Translations under genes and position numbers: made by a program
Assembly (NCBI GenBank): GCA_021798935.1
Contig: JAJZBL010000001.1
Location: 1 to 64,000 of the forward strand
Source of the DNA: Microcaldota archaeon
GTDB taxonomy: Archaea; Micrarchaeota; Micrarchaeia; Micrarchaeales; Micrarchaeaceae
Length of the DNA: 64,000 nucleotides
Direction of reading: 5' to 3'
Part shown: positions 50,447-60,104 of the stretch, piece after piece
Layout: every line of letters starts with the position of its first letter
Position numbering within the stretch: position 1 is the stretch's first letter
The notes under the pieces: model-generated
Database searches by the model: none
What the model was told of the DNA's origin: nothing
What the model saw: only the letters and a program-made list of their open reading frames with translations

Positions 50447-51901
50447 TCAGCTAGCTGTTACATTGGCTGAAGCAAACACTCCATTCTCTCCAATTACTAC
50501 AATTCTATACTGCTCTCCTTTTATAGGTGCTATTTGTGGGTTGTGGAAAGGCAAATGTATTATAGTGCCATTGACTCTGGACACTACGGTAAAGTTCCCA
50601 GAAACGTTTGAGGATATTGCAGCTCTTCCTCTTATTATTGGAGATGGGATTCCTCTGATTGGGGACAGTGAACCGTAATAATGAAGTGCTGCATTGCTGT
50701 TTGGGTTTATCACATAGCCCTTTTGAGCGTAATCGAATAGGTAGTTGAAAGGTAACTCCATGCTTCCGTTGGAAAGCACAAGGAAGTTCAATACATTGTG
50801 GTATTGGTATCTGAACATCTCTGCGTTTGCGACTGTTTCTGATATATTGAAGTTTGACATATTGTAGCGCTTAAGGTGCGAGTATATCGATACATTTATG
50901 TTGCTTGCTACATTTTTAGGCAGAATGTTGTTGATGTTAGGCATAAGGTGATTGCCTCTTGTGATATTTGGCAATATTGTATGATTCATATTGCTGCTGT
51001 TATTTCCTAATACAAATATAGGCTTAACTTTGTAAGATGCATTGAATGGCATCATTGGGGAAGCCATTCCATAATTTATTCCCTTCAATTGCATATTCCC
51101 GTAAAGCATTACATTGCGTATAATGATGGGGTAGTTATTGTTGTTCCTTACATTTATTGTTAAGCTAGTTTCATTGCTGCTGTTATTTACCTCAAGATAA
51201 GAGCTGGTTATAGTTACATTTGGCTTATAACGTCCAAATTCCGCACGTATGCTGCTATTTATCAATATATGTCCATGAACTTTTATTTCAGTTGAGTTCA
51301 CATAATGATTGCTTAACCCAAAGGCTTGCCCATAAGGTTCCAGCCCAAATTTTGTTTGGTTGTTTGTTGCATTGTAGAACTCTAGTATCCCTGGATTTAA
51401 CCTAACCATCAATCCCGTGTCCTTTGCAATAAATGAAACTACGGCAATTGGAGAAGAGCCATTGATTACATTAAGAGGATAGGTATTGTTATCAATTACT
51501 ATATACCCAGACTTTATATTTATCGCCACTTTTTGTATTAGGGTATTGCTAGGTACCTTTATTATTGCAATAACATCAGAGTAGTTGCTAAGATTTAAGA
51601 GGTTCACTGATCCTGATGCAGAGAAGTTTGTTTGAACATTATTTTTGGTAAATACTGAGAAATTGGTATAATTAAGCACCAATGAGGAAGTACCAGAAGG
51701 CAGAGAGAGAGGGTCTGTCAGTTCAACTGCTATTGTTTGGTTGGTAGAAGGCAATGCCTTGGGTATTGTGCTGCTTGGCACTGTAGTTACCTTAGTTGGA
51801 ATAGATACTATAAGATAGATACCTATGCCTATTATGATAATCCCTATTATGAGATATAAAACCTTTTTAGGGTCAAAACTCCTACTCTCTTCGTATTCCA
51901 T
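50447..51901 (-). CDS. Membrane-anchored, sequon-rich surface protein
   Basis: I do not recognise a family in this 484-residue protein. A short acidic cytosolic tail (about 1-12) precedes one transmembrane helix (V-L-Y-L-I-I-G-I-I-I-I-G-I, near 14-32). The outer part is Asn-, Ser- and Tyr-rich with about 20 N-x-S/T sequons and beta-rich patterns. It resembles the 482- and 584-residue surface proteins in build but I see no shared motif. Its neighbour AglB could glycosylate it. The stop codon is within a CAGCTAGCTG palindrome. Confidence 0.6.
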   Translation of the reverse strand: MEYEESRSFDPKKVLYLIIGIIIIGIGIYLIVSIPTKVTTVPSSTIPKALPSTNQTIAVELTDPLSLPSGTSSLVLNYTNFSVFTKNNVQTNFSASGSVNLLNLSNYSDVIAIIKVPSNTLIQKVAINIKSGYIVIDNNTYPLNVINGSSPIAVVSFIAKDTGLMVRLNPGILEFYNATNNQTKFGLEPYGQAFGLSNHYVNSTEIKVHGHILINSSIRAEFGRYKPNVTITSSYLEVNNSSNETSLTINVRNNNNYPIIIRNVMLYGNMQLKGINYGMASPMMPFNASYKVKPIFVLGNNSSNMNHTILPNITRGNHLMPNINNILPKNVASNINVSIYSHLKRYNMSNFNISETVANAEMFRYQYHNVLNFLVLSNGSMELPFNYLFDYAQKGYVINPNSNAALHYYGSLSPIRGIPSPIIRGRAAISSNVSGNFTVVSRVNGTIIHLPFHNPQIAPIKGEQYRIVVIGENGVFASANVTAS

Positions 51902-51977
51902 ACTAACATCAATTTTATTGTTATATTAATTAATATAAACTTTACTCTTTTAGAGGTGATTGTTTATGATTAATCAG

Positions 51978-54900
51978 TTATGGCATCGTGTAATTGTTAT
52001 GGACATAGGGAGGTTTTGGAACCTGTGGCGGCAATTTACCTGTAAAGTTGTTGAGCTCGAATGCCCTGAGTGGATCGGTATAATTAACCAAGTTCGTGCC
52101 ATTAGTGTCATTTACATAAGAATAAACTTGGTGGAATCCTTGAAGTTTGCCTAGGAAGAATCCTTTGTAGAAGTTTGAATTATAAAATTGTGTTGGGGCA
52201 TCGGTTATTGTGCCATTTGGGCCGTTAGGTGTATAAATCGCCATGTACTCTTCAAAAGGTGTCTTTACACCACTTATATTCAGATATTGTATCCCTATAT
52301 AATCCTGCAGGTTTAGGAATGCATTTGTTGGAGTGTCATTGCTTGTGTATAACTGTACAGCACCATTTGAATTAGGAACTTCGCTCATGCATTCATACTG
52401 GCTACTTATTGAATCATTAGTTATAATATAAGTTCTTGCAAACTGGTTGCTGCTAGTTGAAAATGAGCAGTAGTCAGATAGTGAAGGGCCAGTGGAATAG
52501 TAAGGATCTAATATTACATATGGAACTAGCACGTACTCCGGATCATGCTCTAATTCACATGGCGATGTGCCCAATACGTAAGGTTGGTTTGTACCTGCTG
52601 CTGCTGCCTTCGCATATGCCTCTGATGTTGCATTTACATATACGCAACCCAAAAAGTCCAAAGCACCCCATTTGCTTATTAATCCTTGATCGAAAATAGC
52701 ATAGGCAGTCTGATTTGTATTCATCATGTTTGCCATTTCGCTTGCATTAAATCCATATTTAGGGCCAAGCACATAGCTTGCAGCTACTGCTTCGTCTTCT
52801 GTAGCATTGGCATTATCCCCTCTGATCACTGCATTTGAATGCCCAAAGAAGTTTATCCAATCTCCATAATCCCACCATGATAGCACACGAGGTGCATTAG
52901 GGCCGACATTAGCGGTAAGCCACTTTCCAAATGATATCCAATAATTTGGTATTGTATTGCAGAAGAAATCTGCGCCTATCTCGTTGTTGCATGCTGCAGT
53001 TGTATTGCCTGCTGAATAATAAGCTTGTGAAGCTATTGCTGATGTTAAAGATGAAGATTCACCTTGCAGCAGTGAACCTTTGAGCAAGCTTCCTGCTATA
53101 ACTACGATAAGGAACAATGCAAGCAGAGAGTACATTGCTTTATTCTTGTATGAATATTTGAATATAAGAACTAAAAGTGCTATTATAGCAAGTATTGTAG
53201 AGACGAAGAACAACCCTATTAGCAGTATTGAATATACATAAGTCTTGTTTTCCTTGAATATATCTGATAAATTGGATATGTTGATTTCCATCTCTGGCTT
53301 GAACTTGGAAGCTATAAGGTAAAGCAGTTCTCCAAGCATTATGCAGAATAGCAGTATGAAAGCGATTCCAAAGTGTGGAAGGTATTCAACTTCAATGAAA
53401 CCTACATACATCAAGGGCACTGCTACTGCCAAGTAGAATATACCTGTTTCGCTTCTCCTGTAAATTATGCTTACGAATATGAGCAATATAGAAAGTACGG
53501 AAACCAGCCAGACCATTATAGGAATCCCTAGTATTGAAGAGCCTATAAGCCCGAATCCCGCAGCACCGAAATTGTAGAATAATCCGGAAGGTTCGTATTC
53601 GGCTACGGTCATAAATAATGCTGAAGATGGGCTGGTGAATTTCTTTGATATGTCAAGTACTTTTATTATAGGCTTTCCGATTGGAGTAAATGCAGTTGCT
53701 ATCAATACTATTATTGCAATTCCAACTATCCACTCTATATAAGCAGTTCTATCGATATTTTTGAACATGATGTTGTATTTGTTCAGCATCTTAGGGCCAT
53801 AGTCAAGGACAGCAACAAGCAGAAGTGCTAGTGCAGGCCCTGAAACGGTTAATGGTATGCCAAGTATCTTTGGTACATTGACGCTGAATGTAGCATGGTA
53901 AGGGGTATATGCAGCCAAGAACACAGCTATAGTAAGCAGAACTATTATGTTCATCTTGTAGAACCCTTTTGGAATTCCGTTCCTTGCAACAAGATCTATT
54001 ATTCCTTCAAATATTATGTAGACTGCCAGAACACCCATATCAACGGTATAATAGTGTGCACCTAGGAATGTAAAGGCAAAAGCCACACCTGCAAATATTG
54101 CAAGCCTTACATTATTCTTGTCTTTCACAGCCAATAAATATGCCATGAAGAAGAAGAATAATGAGAATATGCCCCAGGGTTCTGTGAGCTGCTGCCCTGC
54201 AGTAAACTCTGTTACAAGCACAGGCATTGTGGCTACAAGAGACGCACCTATTAGGGCTATGTACTTGCCATACTCATTATAAAGCATCATGAATATTACA
54301 AACACCAGAATTGCACCGACTATAGGAGGATAAAAGCTGCTAGTATAAGACATCAAAGTATTGTTCAATGCAGTGTAATGCGGCCCAAGGTAATTTGCAA
54401 GGCTATACCAGTATGCTTCTAAATAAGGAAGAAGTGGTTGGGCCCTTGTTATAACACCTTTGGATATTGTGGGCCAAGCAAAATAGGTATATTGCGGCTG
54501 GTAGCCATAGGTCAGAAGTGCTTCCGTGCCTATCATGTAGTAGTAAGGATCAAACTGGAAGAATATAGGGGCTATTACCTCGCTTTCCATTCCGATTAAG
54601 AATGATGCAATTATTAAGAGTATAAGAATCTCATATACCCAGTGAATCTTTATCTTGTCCATAAGATTTGCTGTGTTGGATTCCTTATCTGAAGTCTTTT
54701 GTGATGTCAGTTTTTCAAGCATTGCTATTTCTTCCTGCTTGTGGTCCAGCAGCATTGCCGAATTGCGTTCTTTAAACTCTTTCTCGAAATCTGCTTTCTG
54801 CTCTCCTTCAAGTTTCTCTAATGAATCTTCGTAATGGCGCAATGATTCTGATTCCTCTGCTTTGTGGTTCTCAACTAAATTCTTACCTTTTTCATAAGAA

Positions 54901-55271
54901 TCAAGCCTAGACCTCACTTCTTCAATAGATTGTTGGTAAAGGGATTTATCCTTGACTTTGGGCTTTGCTAGCTCCTGCAGCTTTGAAAAAGAGAATACTC
55001 CTTGCCAGAAGCATAATATTATGCCAATTATAGTAAGGACTAATGCATTGGCTTCAAATAGCCCTAATGAGAATGTGAAGAAATGCATATAGGGTATAAG
55101 GTATGCTTCCACCCAAGTCATAGTGGGTGTTGCCACAAGCCCAAATACAAAACCTATTATAGATATGTCGACTAGGTTTAGCTTAGTCTTTCGCAAGAGT
55201 GCAAGAGCTAAAAGTTCTCCAGGTACAAATAGCGTGATAAATGCAACGATTATAGCTAAAATAGCACTCAT
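51978..55271 (-). CDS. aglB: AglB-type oligosaccharyltransferase (STT3) with an N-terminal membrane-domain fusion
   Basis: This 1097-residue protein is the archaeal oligosaccharyltransferase that transfers a lipid-linked glycan to Asn in N-x-S/T. The STT3 part carries a D-x-D-like Q-F-D-P-Y-Y near residue 237 and the W-W-D-Y-G motif near residue 800. Many helices lie between. The first 100 residues are an extra three-helix membrane segment like a DUF1616 domain (F-V-P-G-E-L-L-A-L-A-L-L near 15-26), then a long charged coiled coil (about 105-205), and only then the usual first STT3 helix. Such an N-terminal addition is not typical. Its target sequons abound in nearby surface proteins. Confidence 0.88.
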   Translation of the reverse strand: MSAILAIIVAFITLFVPGELLALALLRKTKLNLVDISIIGFVFGLVATPTMTWVEAYLIPYMHFFTFSLGLFEANALVLTIIGIILCFWQGVFSFSKLQELAKPKVKDKSLYQQSIEEVRSRLDSYEKGKNLVENHKAEESESLRHYEDSLEKLEGEQKADFEKEFKERNSAMLLDHKQEEIAMLEKLTSQKTSDKESNTANLMDKIKIHWVYEILILLIIASFLIGMESEVIAPIFFQFDPYYYMIGTEALLTYGYQPQYTYFAWPTISKGVITRAQPLLPYLEAYWYSLANYLGPHYTALNNTLMSYTSSFYPPIVGAILVFVIFMMLYNEYGKYIALIGASLVATMPVLVTEFTAGQQLTEPWGIFSLFFFFMAYLLAVKDKNNVRLAIFAGVAFAFTFLGAHYYTVDMGVLAVYIIFEGIIDLVARNGIPKGFYKMNIIVLLTIAVFLAAYTPYHATFSVNVPKILGIPLTVSGPALALLLVAVLDYGPKMLNKYNIMFKNIDRTAYIEWIVGIAIIVLIATAFTPIGKPIIKVLDISKKFTSPSSALFMTVAEYEPSGLFYNFGAAGFGLIGSSILGIPIMVWLVSVLSILLIFVSIIYRRSETGIFYLAVAVPLMYVGFIEVEYLPHFGIAFILLFCIMLGELLYLIASKFKPEMEINISNLSDIFKENKTYVYSILLIGLFFVSTILAIIALLVLIFKYSYKNKAMYSLLALFLIVVIAGSLLKGSLLQGESSSLTSAIASQAYYSAGNTTAACNNEIGADFFCNTIPNYWISFGKWLTANVGPNAPRVLSWWDYGDWINFFGHSNAVIRGDNANATEDEAVAASYVLGPKYGFNASEMANMMNTNQTAYAIFDQGLISKWGALDFLGCVYVNATSEAYAKAAAAGTNQPYVLGTSPCELEHDPEYVLVPYVILDPYYSTGPSLSDYCSFSTSSNQFARTYIITNDSISSQYECMSEVPNSNGAVQLYTSNDTPTNAFLNLQDYIGIQYLNISGVKTPFEEYMAIYTPNGPNGTITDAPTQFYNSNFYKGFFLGKLQGFHQVYSYVNDTNGTNLVNYTDPLRAFELNNFTGKLPPQVPKPPYVHNNYTMP

Positions 55272-55337
55272 AATTTAAAAACACCTATTTTGAATGAAAT
55301 TCATTGCCTTATAGAAAGGCACTTGAATTTACTTCGA

Positions 55338-56102
55338 TTATTGGGCAGAACCTGAATCTTCCACATTATCAGCAAGCTCTCCTTCTTTTTCAGAGCTTTC
55401 TGGTTCCACTTTAGATTCTTCCTCCTTGTTTTCTTTTTGCTCCTCTGATGCTTCAGATTTTATTTCAGGCTCATTCGTCTCTGTACTTAATATAATGTTG
55501 TTTTCTACTGATTTCTTGTTAACTTTGTCAGGGAAGACTGTTCCTGGTGGGACTATTCTTACATATACTCCAATTGCCCCGTATTTTGGATACGCAGTTG
55601 CATGGCCTGTATTTACCAAATCAGTGACAGCGCCTGCTTTTGGTATATAGCCTATACTCTTTCTTATTACACGTGAACGGGCACCCTTAGCAGCTAACTT
55701 TCCGCTTAGTACTATCTCCGCACCCATTGCTCCGTTATCCATTATATTCTTCAATGTATACTCTATTATCTTTCTTGGATTCATAGATCTTTCAAGCTTA
55801 AATGCAAGATCCTTTGCAACCAGCAAGGGCTCAAGCATTTTATTATCTACTTCTATGACACTTATCTGAGGGTTATTGATGCCGAATTTATTTTTTATCG
55901 CATCTGTCAATTCATTTATAGATTTTCCTGCTCTTCCTATGACTCTTCCTGGATTCAGTACGTGGACTGATATCCTAGTTATCATAGGTGTCTTCTGTAT
56001 ATCAACTCTTGAAAAGCCTGCTTTGTCAAGTTCTTTTCCGAGGTATTTTGATATGTTAAGTTTTATCTCAGCGTCATCTATAAATTTATATTCCATAGTC
56101 AT
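55338..56102 (-). CDS. rps3: Ribosomal protein uS3 with acidic tail
   Basis: This 254-residue protein is uS3. The KH domain is clear with V-L-N-P-G-R-V-I-G-R-A-G-K-S-I (residues about 47-61), the GxxG loop being G-R-A-G, followed by the C-terminal domain with A-K-G-A-R-S-R. A low-complexity acidic tail of about 50 residues (Glu/Ser-rich) is added. It is the last gene of the uL3-to-uS3 cluster; uL29, which usually follows, is absent, and AglB follows instead. Confidence 0.96.
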   Translation of the reverse strand: MTMEYKFIDDAEIKLNISKYLGKELDKAGFSRVDIQKTPMITRISVHVLNPGRVIGRAGKSINELTDAIKNKFGINNPQISVIEVDNKMLEPLLVAKDLAFKLERSMNPRKIIEYTLKNIMDNGAMGAEIVLSGKLAAKGARSRVIRKSIGYIPKAGAVTDLVNTGHATAYPKYGAIGVYVRIVPPGTVFPDKVNKKSVENNIILSTETNEPEIKSEASEEQKENKEEESKVEPESSEKEGELADNVEDSGSAQ

Positions 56103-56123
56103 TGTAATACACCAAATTAATCA

Positions 56124-56867
56124 TCAATATCTATCATTTCCTATATTTGTATTCTTTATAGGCTTGGTTGTGTTGGGCTTTGTTGCTTGGGCTACTGCTT
56201 TTTCATTAGAAATCTCACGTTTTTCATCTGCTATCTTTGGAGTTTTGGGTTCTTTGTCTTTGTCCTTTGTCTCTACTTTTGCCTTCTTAGGCTTTGCTTT
56301 TTTAGATTTCTCGTTTTCTATTGGCAACCTAGCTGAATGCTTGCTGAAAAGATGTATCAAGTCTTTTGCCTTTTTGCTTAGTTCAATTTCTTCAGGGTTT
56401 GCAACACCTATTTCTACCTTAGCAAATTCAAGATCAGATCTCCTCAAAGCGGAGTAGCCATACATTCCTCTTCCCCATGAAAGGTTTCCTTTTGGTGGGG
56501 TTCTCATTATGATGTCGTTCTTGTTTGCACTTGTATGTATTACAACAAGTTTTGTTTCATCGAATCCTTTATTTATGGCATTTGCAACCGCTGAACTTAG
56601 AATATTCTTAACGATTTTTGCACATCTCTTTGGATATCTGCCTTTGTTGCCTCCTAGCTCGTGCCTAGAACCCATTCCCTTGTTGTGCTTTCTATATCTT
56701 ATTGGCTTCTCTTCATTAATTACATCGTTAAGTACCTTAAGTGCATAAGGGATGCTTTTATATCTTATTGATTCGCATACCGCACCTAAGTCCTTGTAGC
56801 TGGCATTTATGTCTGATCTGCCTGCGAATGCAACTTTGTTTTTATCTCCATTATATGAAAAATTCAA
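56124..56867 (-). CDS. rpl22: Ribosomal protein uL22 with lysine-rich tail
   Basis: This 247-residue protein has uL22 in its first 150 residues: the S-Y-x-D-L-G-A-V-C-E-S-I-R segment, R-H-N-K-G-M-G-S-R-H near 60-69 and the beta-hairpin region around P-K-G-N-L-S-W-G-R-G. A tail of about 90 Lys/Pro/Thr/Glu-rich residues is added beyond the typical archaeal length of about 155. The start is TTG at 56867, with AGGTGATT upstream. Confidence 0.95.
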   Translation of the reverse strand: MNFSYNGDKNKVAFAGRSDINASYKDLGAVCESIRYKSIPYALKVLNDVINEEKPIRYRKHNKGMGSRHELGGNKGRYPKRCAKIVKNILSSAVANAINKGFDETKLVVIHTSANKNDIIMRTPPKGNLSWGRGMYGYSALRRSDLEFAKVEIGVANPEEIELSKKAKDLIHLFSKHSARLPIENEKSKKAKPKKAKVETKDKDKEPKTPKIADEKREISNEKAVAQATKPNTTKPIKNTNIGNDRY

Positions 56868-56878
56868 TCAAATCACCT

Positions 56879-57265
56879 TTACTTCTGGGCCAGGAACTTG
56901 CTTCCACGTGTTGCTCTTACACCAGGAGCTGAATGTACTACCCTCTTAGTTGTATATGCGAACTCCCCCAACCTGTGGCCAAGCATGTTGGCGGTTATTT
57001 CTATGTTCTGGAAGTCCTTTCCTGTGTAAACAGAAAATGTCAATCCTACCCAGGATGGTAAGATAACAGCTTCCCTCAAGTGAGTGCGTATTGGTTTGCC
57101 TTTCTTCTTATGCTTTTCGACTTGTTCCAGGATTTCTTTGAACTGCATCGAATTCCTTTTTATGAATCTTCTTTCTCTTGAATTGAGCAATGCCAAGTAT
57201 TGCTCATCAGTCAATTTCTTTGCTTCGTCCGACAATAATCCTCTATAAGCTACTCTTTCTACCAA
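56879..57265 (-). CDS. rps19: Ribosomal protein uS19
   Basis: This 128-residue protein is uS19, which sits at the head of the small subunit and contacts uS13 and tRNA. R-T-H-L-R-E-A-V-I-L-P near residues 60-70, the Y-T-G-K-D-F segment (about 81-86) and M-L-G-H-R-L-G-E-F-A are diagnostic. The start is TTG at 57265, five bases after the uL2 stop codon. Confidence 0.96.
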   Translation of the reverse strand: MVERVAYRGLLSDEAKKLTDEQYLALLNSRERRFIKRNSMQFKEILEQVEKHKKKGKPIRTHLREAVILPSWVGLTFSVYTGKDFQNIEITANMLGHRLGEFAYTTKRVVHSAPGVRATRGSKFLAQK

Positions 57266-57269
57266 TTAA

Positions 57270-57977
57270 TCACTTCTTCTTTCTTCCAGAACGCCTTGCG
57301 GCCAAATTTCCTACTTTTCTTCCAGGTGGGGCATTTCTAGATGTCAAGCTGCTCTTTCCTTTATGGTGCTGCTTGCCACCGAATGGATGGTCAACAGGGC
57401 TCATCTTTACACCACGATTTACAGGCCAAAGGGCATTGATTGCATGCTTTATATAATGGTTCTTTCCTGCCTTCATCAATGGCTGGTCCTTTCTGCCTCC
57501 TCCTGCTATGACACCTATTTGAGCTTCGCAATTTTCACTAAGTTCAATATGAATTTTAGATGGAAGAGTCAATGATACCATGCCATCTTTCCTTCCTGAT
57601 ATAAATGCATAGGAGCCAGCAGCCCTAACTATTTTTCCTCCATCTCCTGGCTTGAATTCTATATTATATATAGGAACTCCTTCAGGTATCTGTGAGAGGG
57701 GCATTATTGAACCTAAAGAATATGAATTCTCTTTATTAAAGTATACTTTATCTCCTATACTAATTCCTTCTGGGGCTATTAAGTATCCAGTTTTAAAATC
57801 TTCATATACAATCTCCATTAATGGGGCAGTATGCCCTGTATGGTTGAAGATATTTACGACCTCCCCCATTTTACCCTCTAAATGTGGATAGTTTACACTA
57901 ATATCGAAAGTTCCTGGCAGTTTTGTATAAGCGCTGCTGCCTTTTCCTCTCCTTTGCTGCTTTAATTTTTTACCCAT
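57270..57977 (-). CDS. rpl2: Ribosomal protein uL2
   Basis: This 235-residue protein is uL2, a core protein of the peptidyl-transferase region. The R-R-G-K-G-S start, the G-x-G-G-R-x-x-x-P-L segment with A-G-K-N-H and the conserved N-P-V-D-H-P-F-G-G type motif (here S-P-V-D-H-P-F-G-G-K) are clear. ATG at 57977 with AGGTG upstream is preferred to an in-frame GTG at 57986. Confidence 0.96.
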   Translation of the reverse strand: MGKKLKQQRRGKGSSAYTKLPGTFDISVNYPHLEGKMGEVVNIFNHTGHTAPLMEIVYEDFKTGYLIAPEGISIGDKVYFNKENSYSLGSIMPLSQIPEGVPIYNIEFKPGDGGKIVRAAGSYAFISGRKDGMVSLTLPSKIHIELSENCEAQIGVIAGGGRKDQPLMKAGKNHYIKHAINALWPVNRGVKMSPVDHPFGGKQHHKGKSSLTSRNAPPGRKVGNLAARRSGRKKK

Positions 57978-57994
57978 TATTAACACCTATTGAT

Positions 57995-58255
57995 TCATAC
58001 CAGCTTAAGCTTCATTGCAACATCACTGGCATTAAATTCTTTTTTAAGCTTTATAAATGCATGTTTTTTGTTCTCAGGAGTATTTATTACCCTTACTTTA
58101 TCAACCTTGACATTGAACTGTTCCTCAAATTCTTTCTTTATCTCGTACTTTGTTGAATTTAAATTGACTACGTAAGTTATCGTATTGTCCTTGCTTATCT
58201 CTGTTATTGCTTTTTCTGTTCCTATAGGGTACATCAGTATAGACATATTTATCAT
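57995..58255 (-). CDS. rpl23: Ribosomal protein uL23
   Basis: This 86-residue protein is archaeal uL23, at the exit of the peptide tunnel where SRP and NAC dock. The P-I-G-T-E-K-A start, V-N-L-N-S-T-K-Y-E-I-K-x-x-F-E and the V-D-K-V-R-V-I-N-T segment are typical. It overlaps uL4 by four bases (ATGA) in the usual S10-operon order uL4-uL23-uL2. Confidence 0.96.
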   Translation of the reverse strand: MINMSILMYPIGTEKAITEISKDNTITYVVNLNSTKYEIKKEFEEQFNVKVDKVRVINTPENKKHAFIKLKKEFNASDVAMKLKLV

Positions 58256-59046
58256 TCCTCATCTATTGCCATCTGCCTACTCACATCGAATCCTTTTATT
58301 GCGTTTGGTAGATCTTTTATGGCACTTTCACTAAATATTGCAACTTTTATCAAATCTCCTCCAGGAGCTAATTTGTTTGCGGTAAGCTTGGAAACCGAAG
58401 ATATGTCCAAACCAGGTATGTTTCTGGCAGCAGTTAATATAGGTGATTTGTCTGAAACGACAAGCAATGCAACATGCTTGTATTTCTTTTGTGTTGAAAT
58501 CCTCCTTAAGCCCTTCCTTCTGGTTGGACGCAATGCCGAAAACCTTTCTGATAGCCCAAGCTTTGAAAGAAATTCCACTACATCTTTTGTTTTTTTAGCT
58601 TTGACTACAGAATCACTAATTATAAAAGATTTTATTTCCTTTTCGTTAAGAATTCCAGATATTGCTGAGGATATTGCATTTTGATACTCGCTCTTGTTTA
58701 TTAGCTCTATTATCTTTTTCTCTATCTTGTGTGGATGCGCACGCCTTCCTTTCACAGAAGAAGGAATACGCCTAACCTTACCCTGTACACCATCGCCTAA
58801 TTTTTCTCTTGGCCTTATAGCTCTTCCCATGTGCCTTCCAGTTCTATAAGAACTGTACGCACCGTAGTATGATGCAGTTGTCTGAATACCTGCCAACACA
58901 GAGTGGCCTTGTGGCTGTAATGTATAAGTTTGCTCTGATATCACAGCACGCCTTATAAGCCAAGGCTTAAGCTTAACACTGAAAGCTTCAGGCAGCTCTA
59001 TCTCTTTTTCCTTCTTTCCATCTATATCTAAAACAGGAACTTGCAT
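58252..59046 (-). CDS. rpl4: Ribosomal protein uL4
   Basis: This protein of about 264 residues is uL4 of archaeal/eukaryotic type. Visible segments are the Y-S-S-Y-R-T-G-R-H-M-G-R loop near 65-76 and the R-R-A-H-P-H motif near 102-107, which reach the tunnel wall. ATG at 59046 is preferred over an in-frame TTG at 59055 that overlaps uL3. It overlaps uL23 by four bases. Confidence 0.96.
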   Translation of the reverse strand: MQVPVLDIDGKKEKEIELPEAFSVKLKPWLIRRAVISEQTYTLQPQGHSVLAGIQTTASYYGAYSSYRTGRHMGRAIRPREKLGDGVQGKVRRIPSSVKGRRAHPHKIEKKIIELINKSEYQNAISSAISGILNEKEIKSFIISDSVVKAKKTKDVVEFLSKLGLSERFSALRPTRRKGLRRISTQKKYKHVALLVVSDKSPILTAARNIPGLDISSVSKLTANKLAPGGDLIKVAIFSESAIKDLPNAIKGFDVSRQMAIDEE

Positions 59047-59051
59047 AAAAA

Positions 59052-60011
59052 TCAACTTTGGCTACTTATATAATTCAAATTTACTTCTTTAATCCCTTTA
59101 CGCTTGCCTATCTGTGATTTTCTTACTCTCACTTCTCTCTTTGCAGTTCCGGGTATTGAACCACTTATCAGCAAGTATTTGTTCTTTATTAAACCGTAAT
59201 TTTTGAAACCTGATTTAGGGTTAATGTTATCTACTGAAATATCTCCTATTTTCAATAGTTCTTTGTCTTTTTCTGTCCTATAATTATAACCCATCTGACC
59301 GGCTCTTGGTACTGTATATAATATTTTTCCTGGTGTAAATGCACCCAAAGTTCCAACGTGGCGGATTTTTTCTGTTGCTTTATGGAATTGTCTCCTGATT
59401 CCTTTTCTCTTTATTTCCCCTTGCCATCCTTTTCCTTTGGTTATGGAAGCTAAATCTAGGAATTCACCGGGTTTAAAGATTTCTTCAGGCTGTAACTTTT
59501 TTCCTATAAGTGCCGATGCAAAGTTAAAGTTTGATTCTATTGAACTTCCGATCACATAGCTTTCGTACTTTTGTATATGATTTTGGTCAGCTGAGATAGA
59601 TTTAGGGTATGCGACAAGAAGTAAAGAAACTTTATAATAATCTTTTATTTTGCTTTTGAAATTTTCTATTGATGTTGTATCGTTTTTTACTTTCTTTAAG
59701 TTTAGCTTTTCTGCTATCTTGCTATCATAGATAGTCTCTGCTGCAACAATATATTTTGATTTAGGGTCTTTTTTATAAAGTCTTAATCCATAAATTTCAG
59801 TATCTGGAACTTCTAGTACCGTCGCTCCTTTAAATGCCTCTACATTCAATGCTGCTTTTGTATTTTCAATTAGTGTTACCCCTACCATACCTACTTTAAA
59901 TGCTAGCATGCTTGAAAGAGCAGGATTATCATCTTTAGTTTTTATTTGCCCTCTAACTCTAGGTAACCGTTTTCTGGCTCTTCTACCGTTCCAAAATTGC
60001 ATTCCTGCCAT
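59052..60011 (-). CDS. rpl3: Ribosomal protein uL3
   Basis: This 319-residue protein is uL3, the first gene of the cluster. The F-W-N-G-R-R-A-R-K-R-L-P-R start, the T-K-G-K-G-W-Q-G motif near residue 195 and the G-A-F-T-P-G-K region are family features. A TATA box (AATATATAAATTT on the minus strand, near 60090-60102) starts the cluster, which then runs uL3-uL4-uL23-uL2-uS19-uL22-uS3. Confidence 0.96.
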   Translation of the reverse strand: MAGMQFWNGRRARKRLPRVRGQIKTKDDNPALSSMLAFKVGMVGVTLIENTKAALNVEAFKGATVLEVPDTEIYGLRLYKKDPKSKYIVAAETIYDSKIAEKLNLKKVKNDTTSIENFKSKIKDYYKVSLLLVAYPKSISADQNHIQKYESYVIGSSIESNFNFASALIGKKLQPEEIFKPGEFLDLASITKGKGWQGEIKRKGIRRQFHKATEKIRHVGTLGAFTPGKILYTVPRAGQMGYNYRTEKDKELLKIGDISVDNINPKSGFKNYGLIKNKYLLISGSIPGTAKREVRVRKSQIGKRKGIKEVNLNYISSQS

Positions 60012-60104
60012 ATTTATACGCCTAAATGTGTTTTAAAAAATTATAAAGATAAACAGCTCTAAGGTTTAATCTCTATCAATTTGAAACTATAAATTTATAT
60101 ATTT

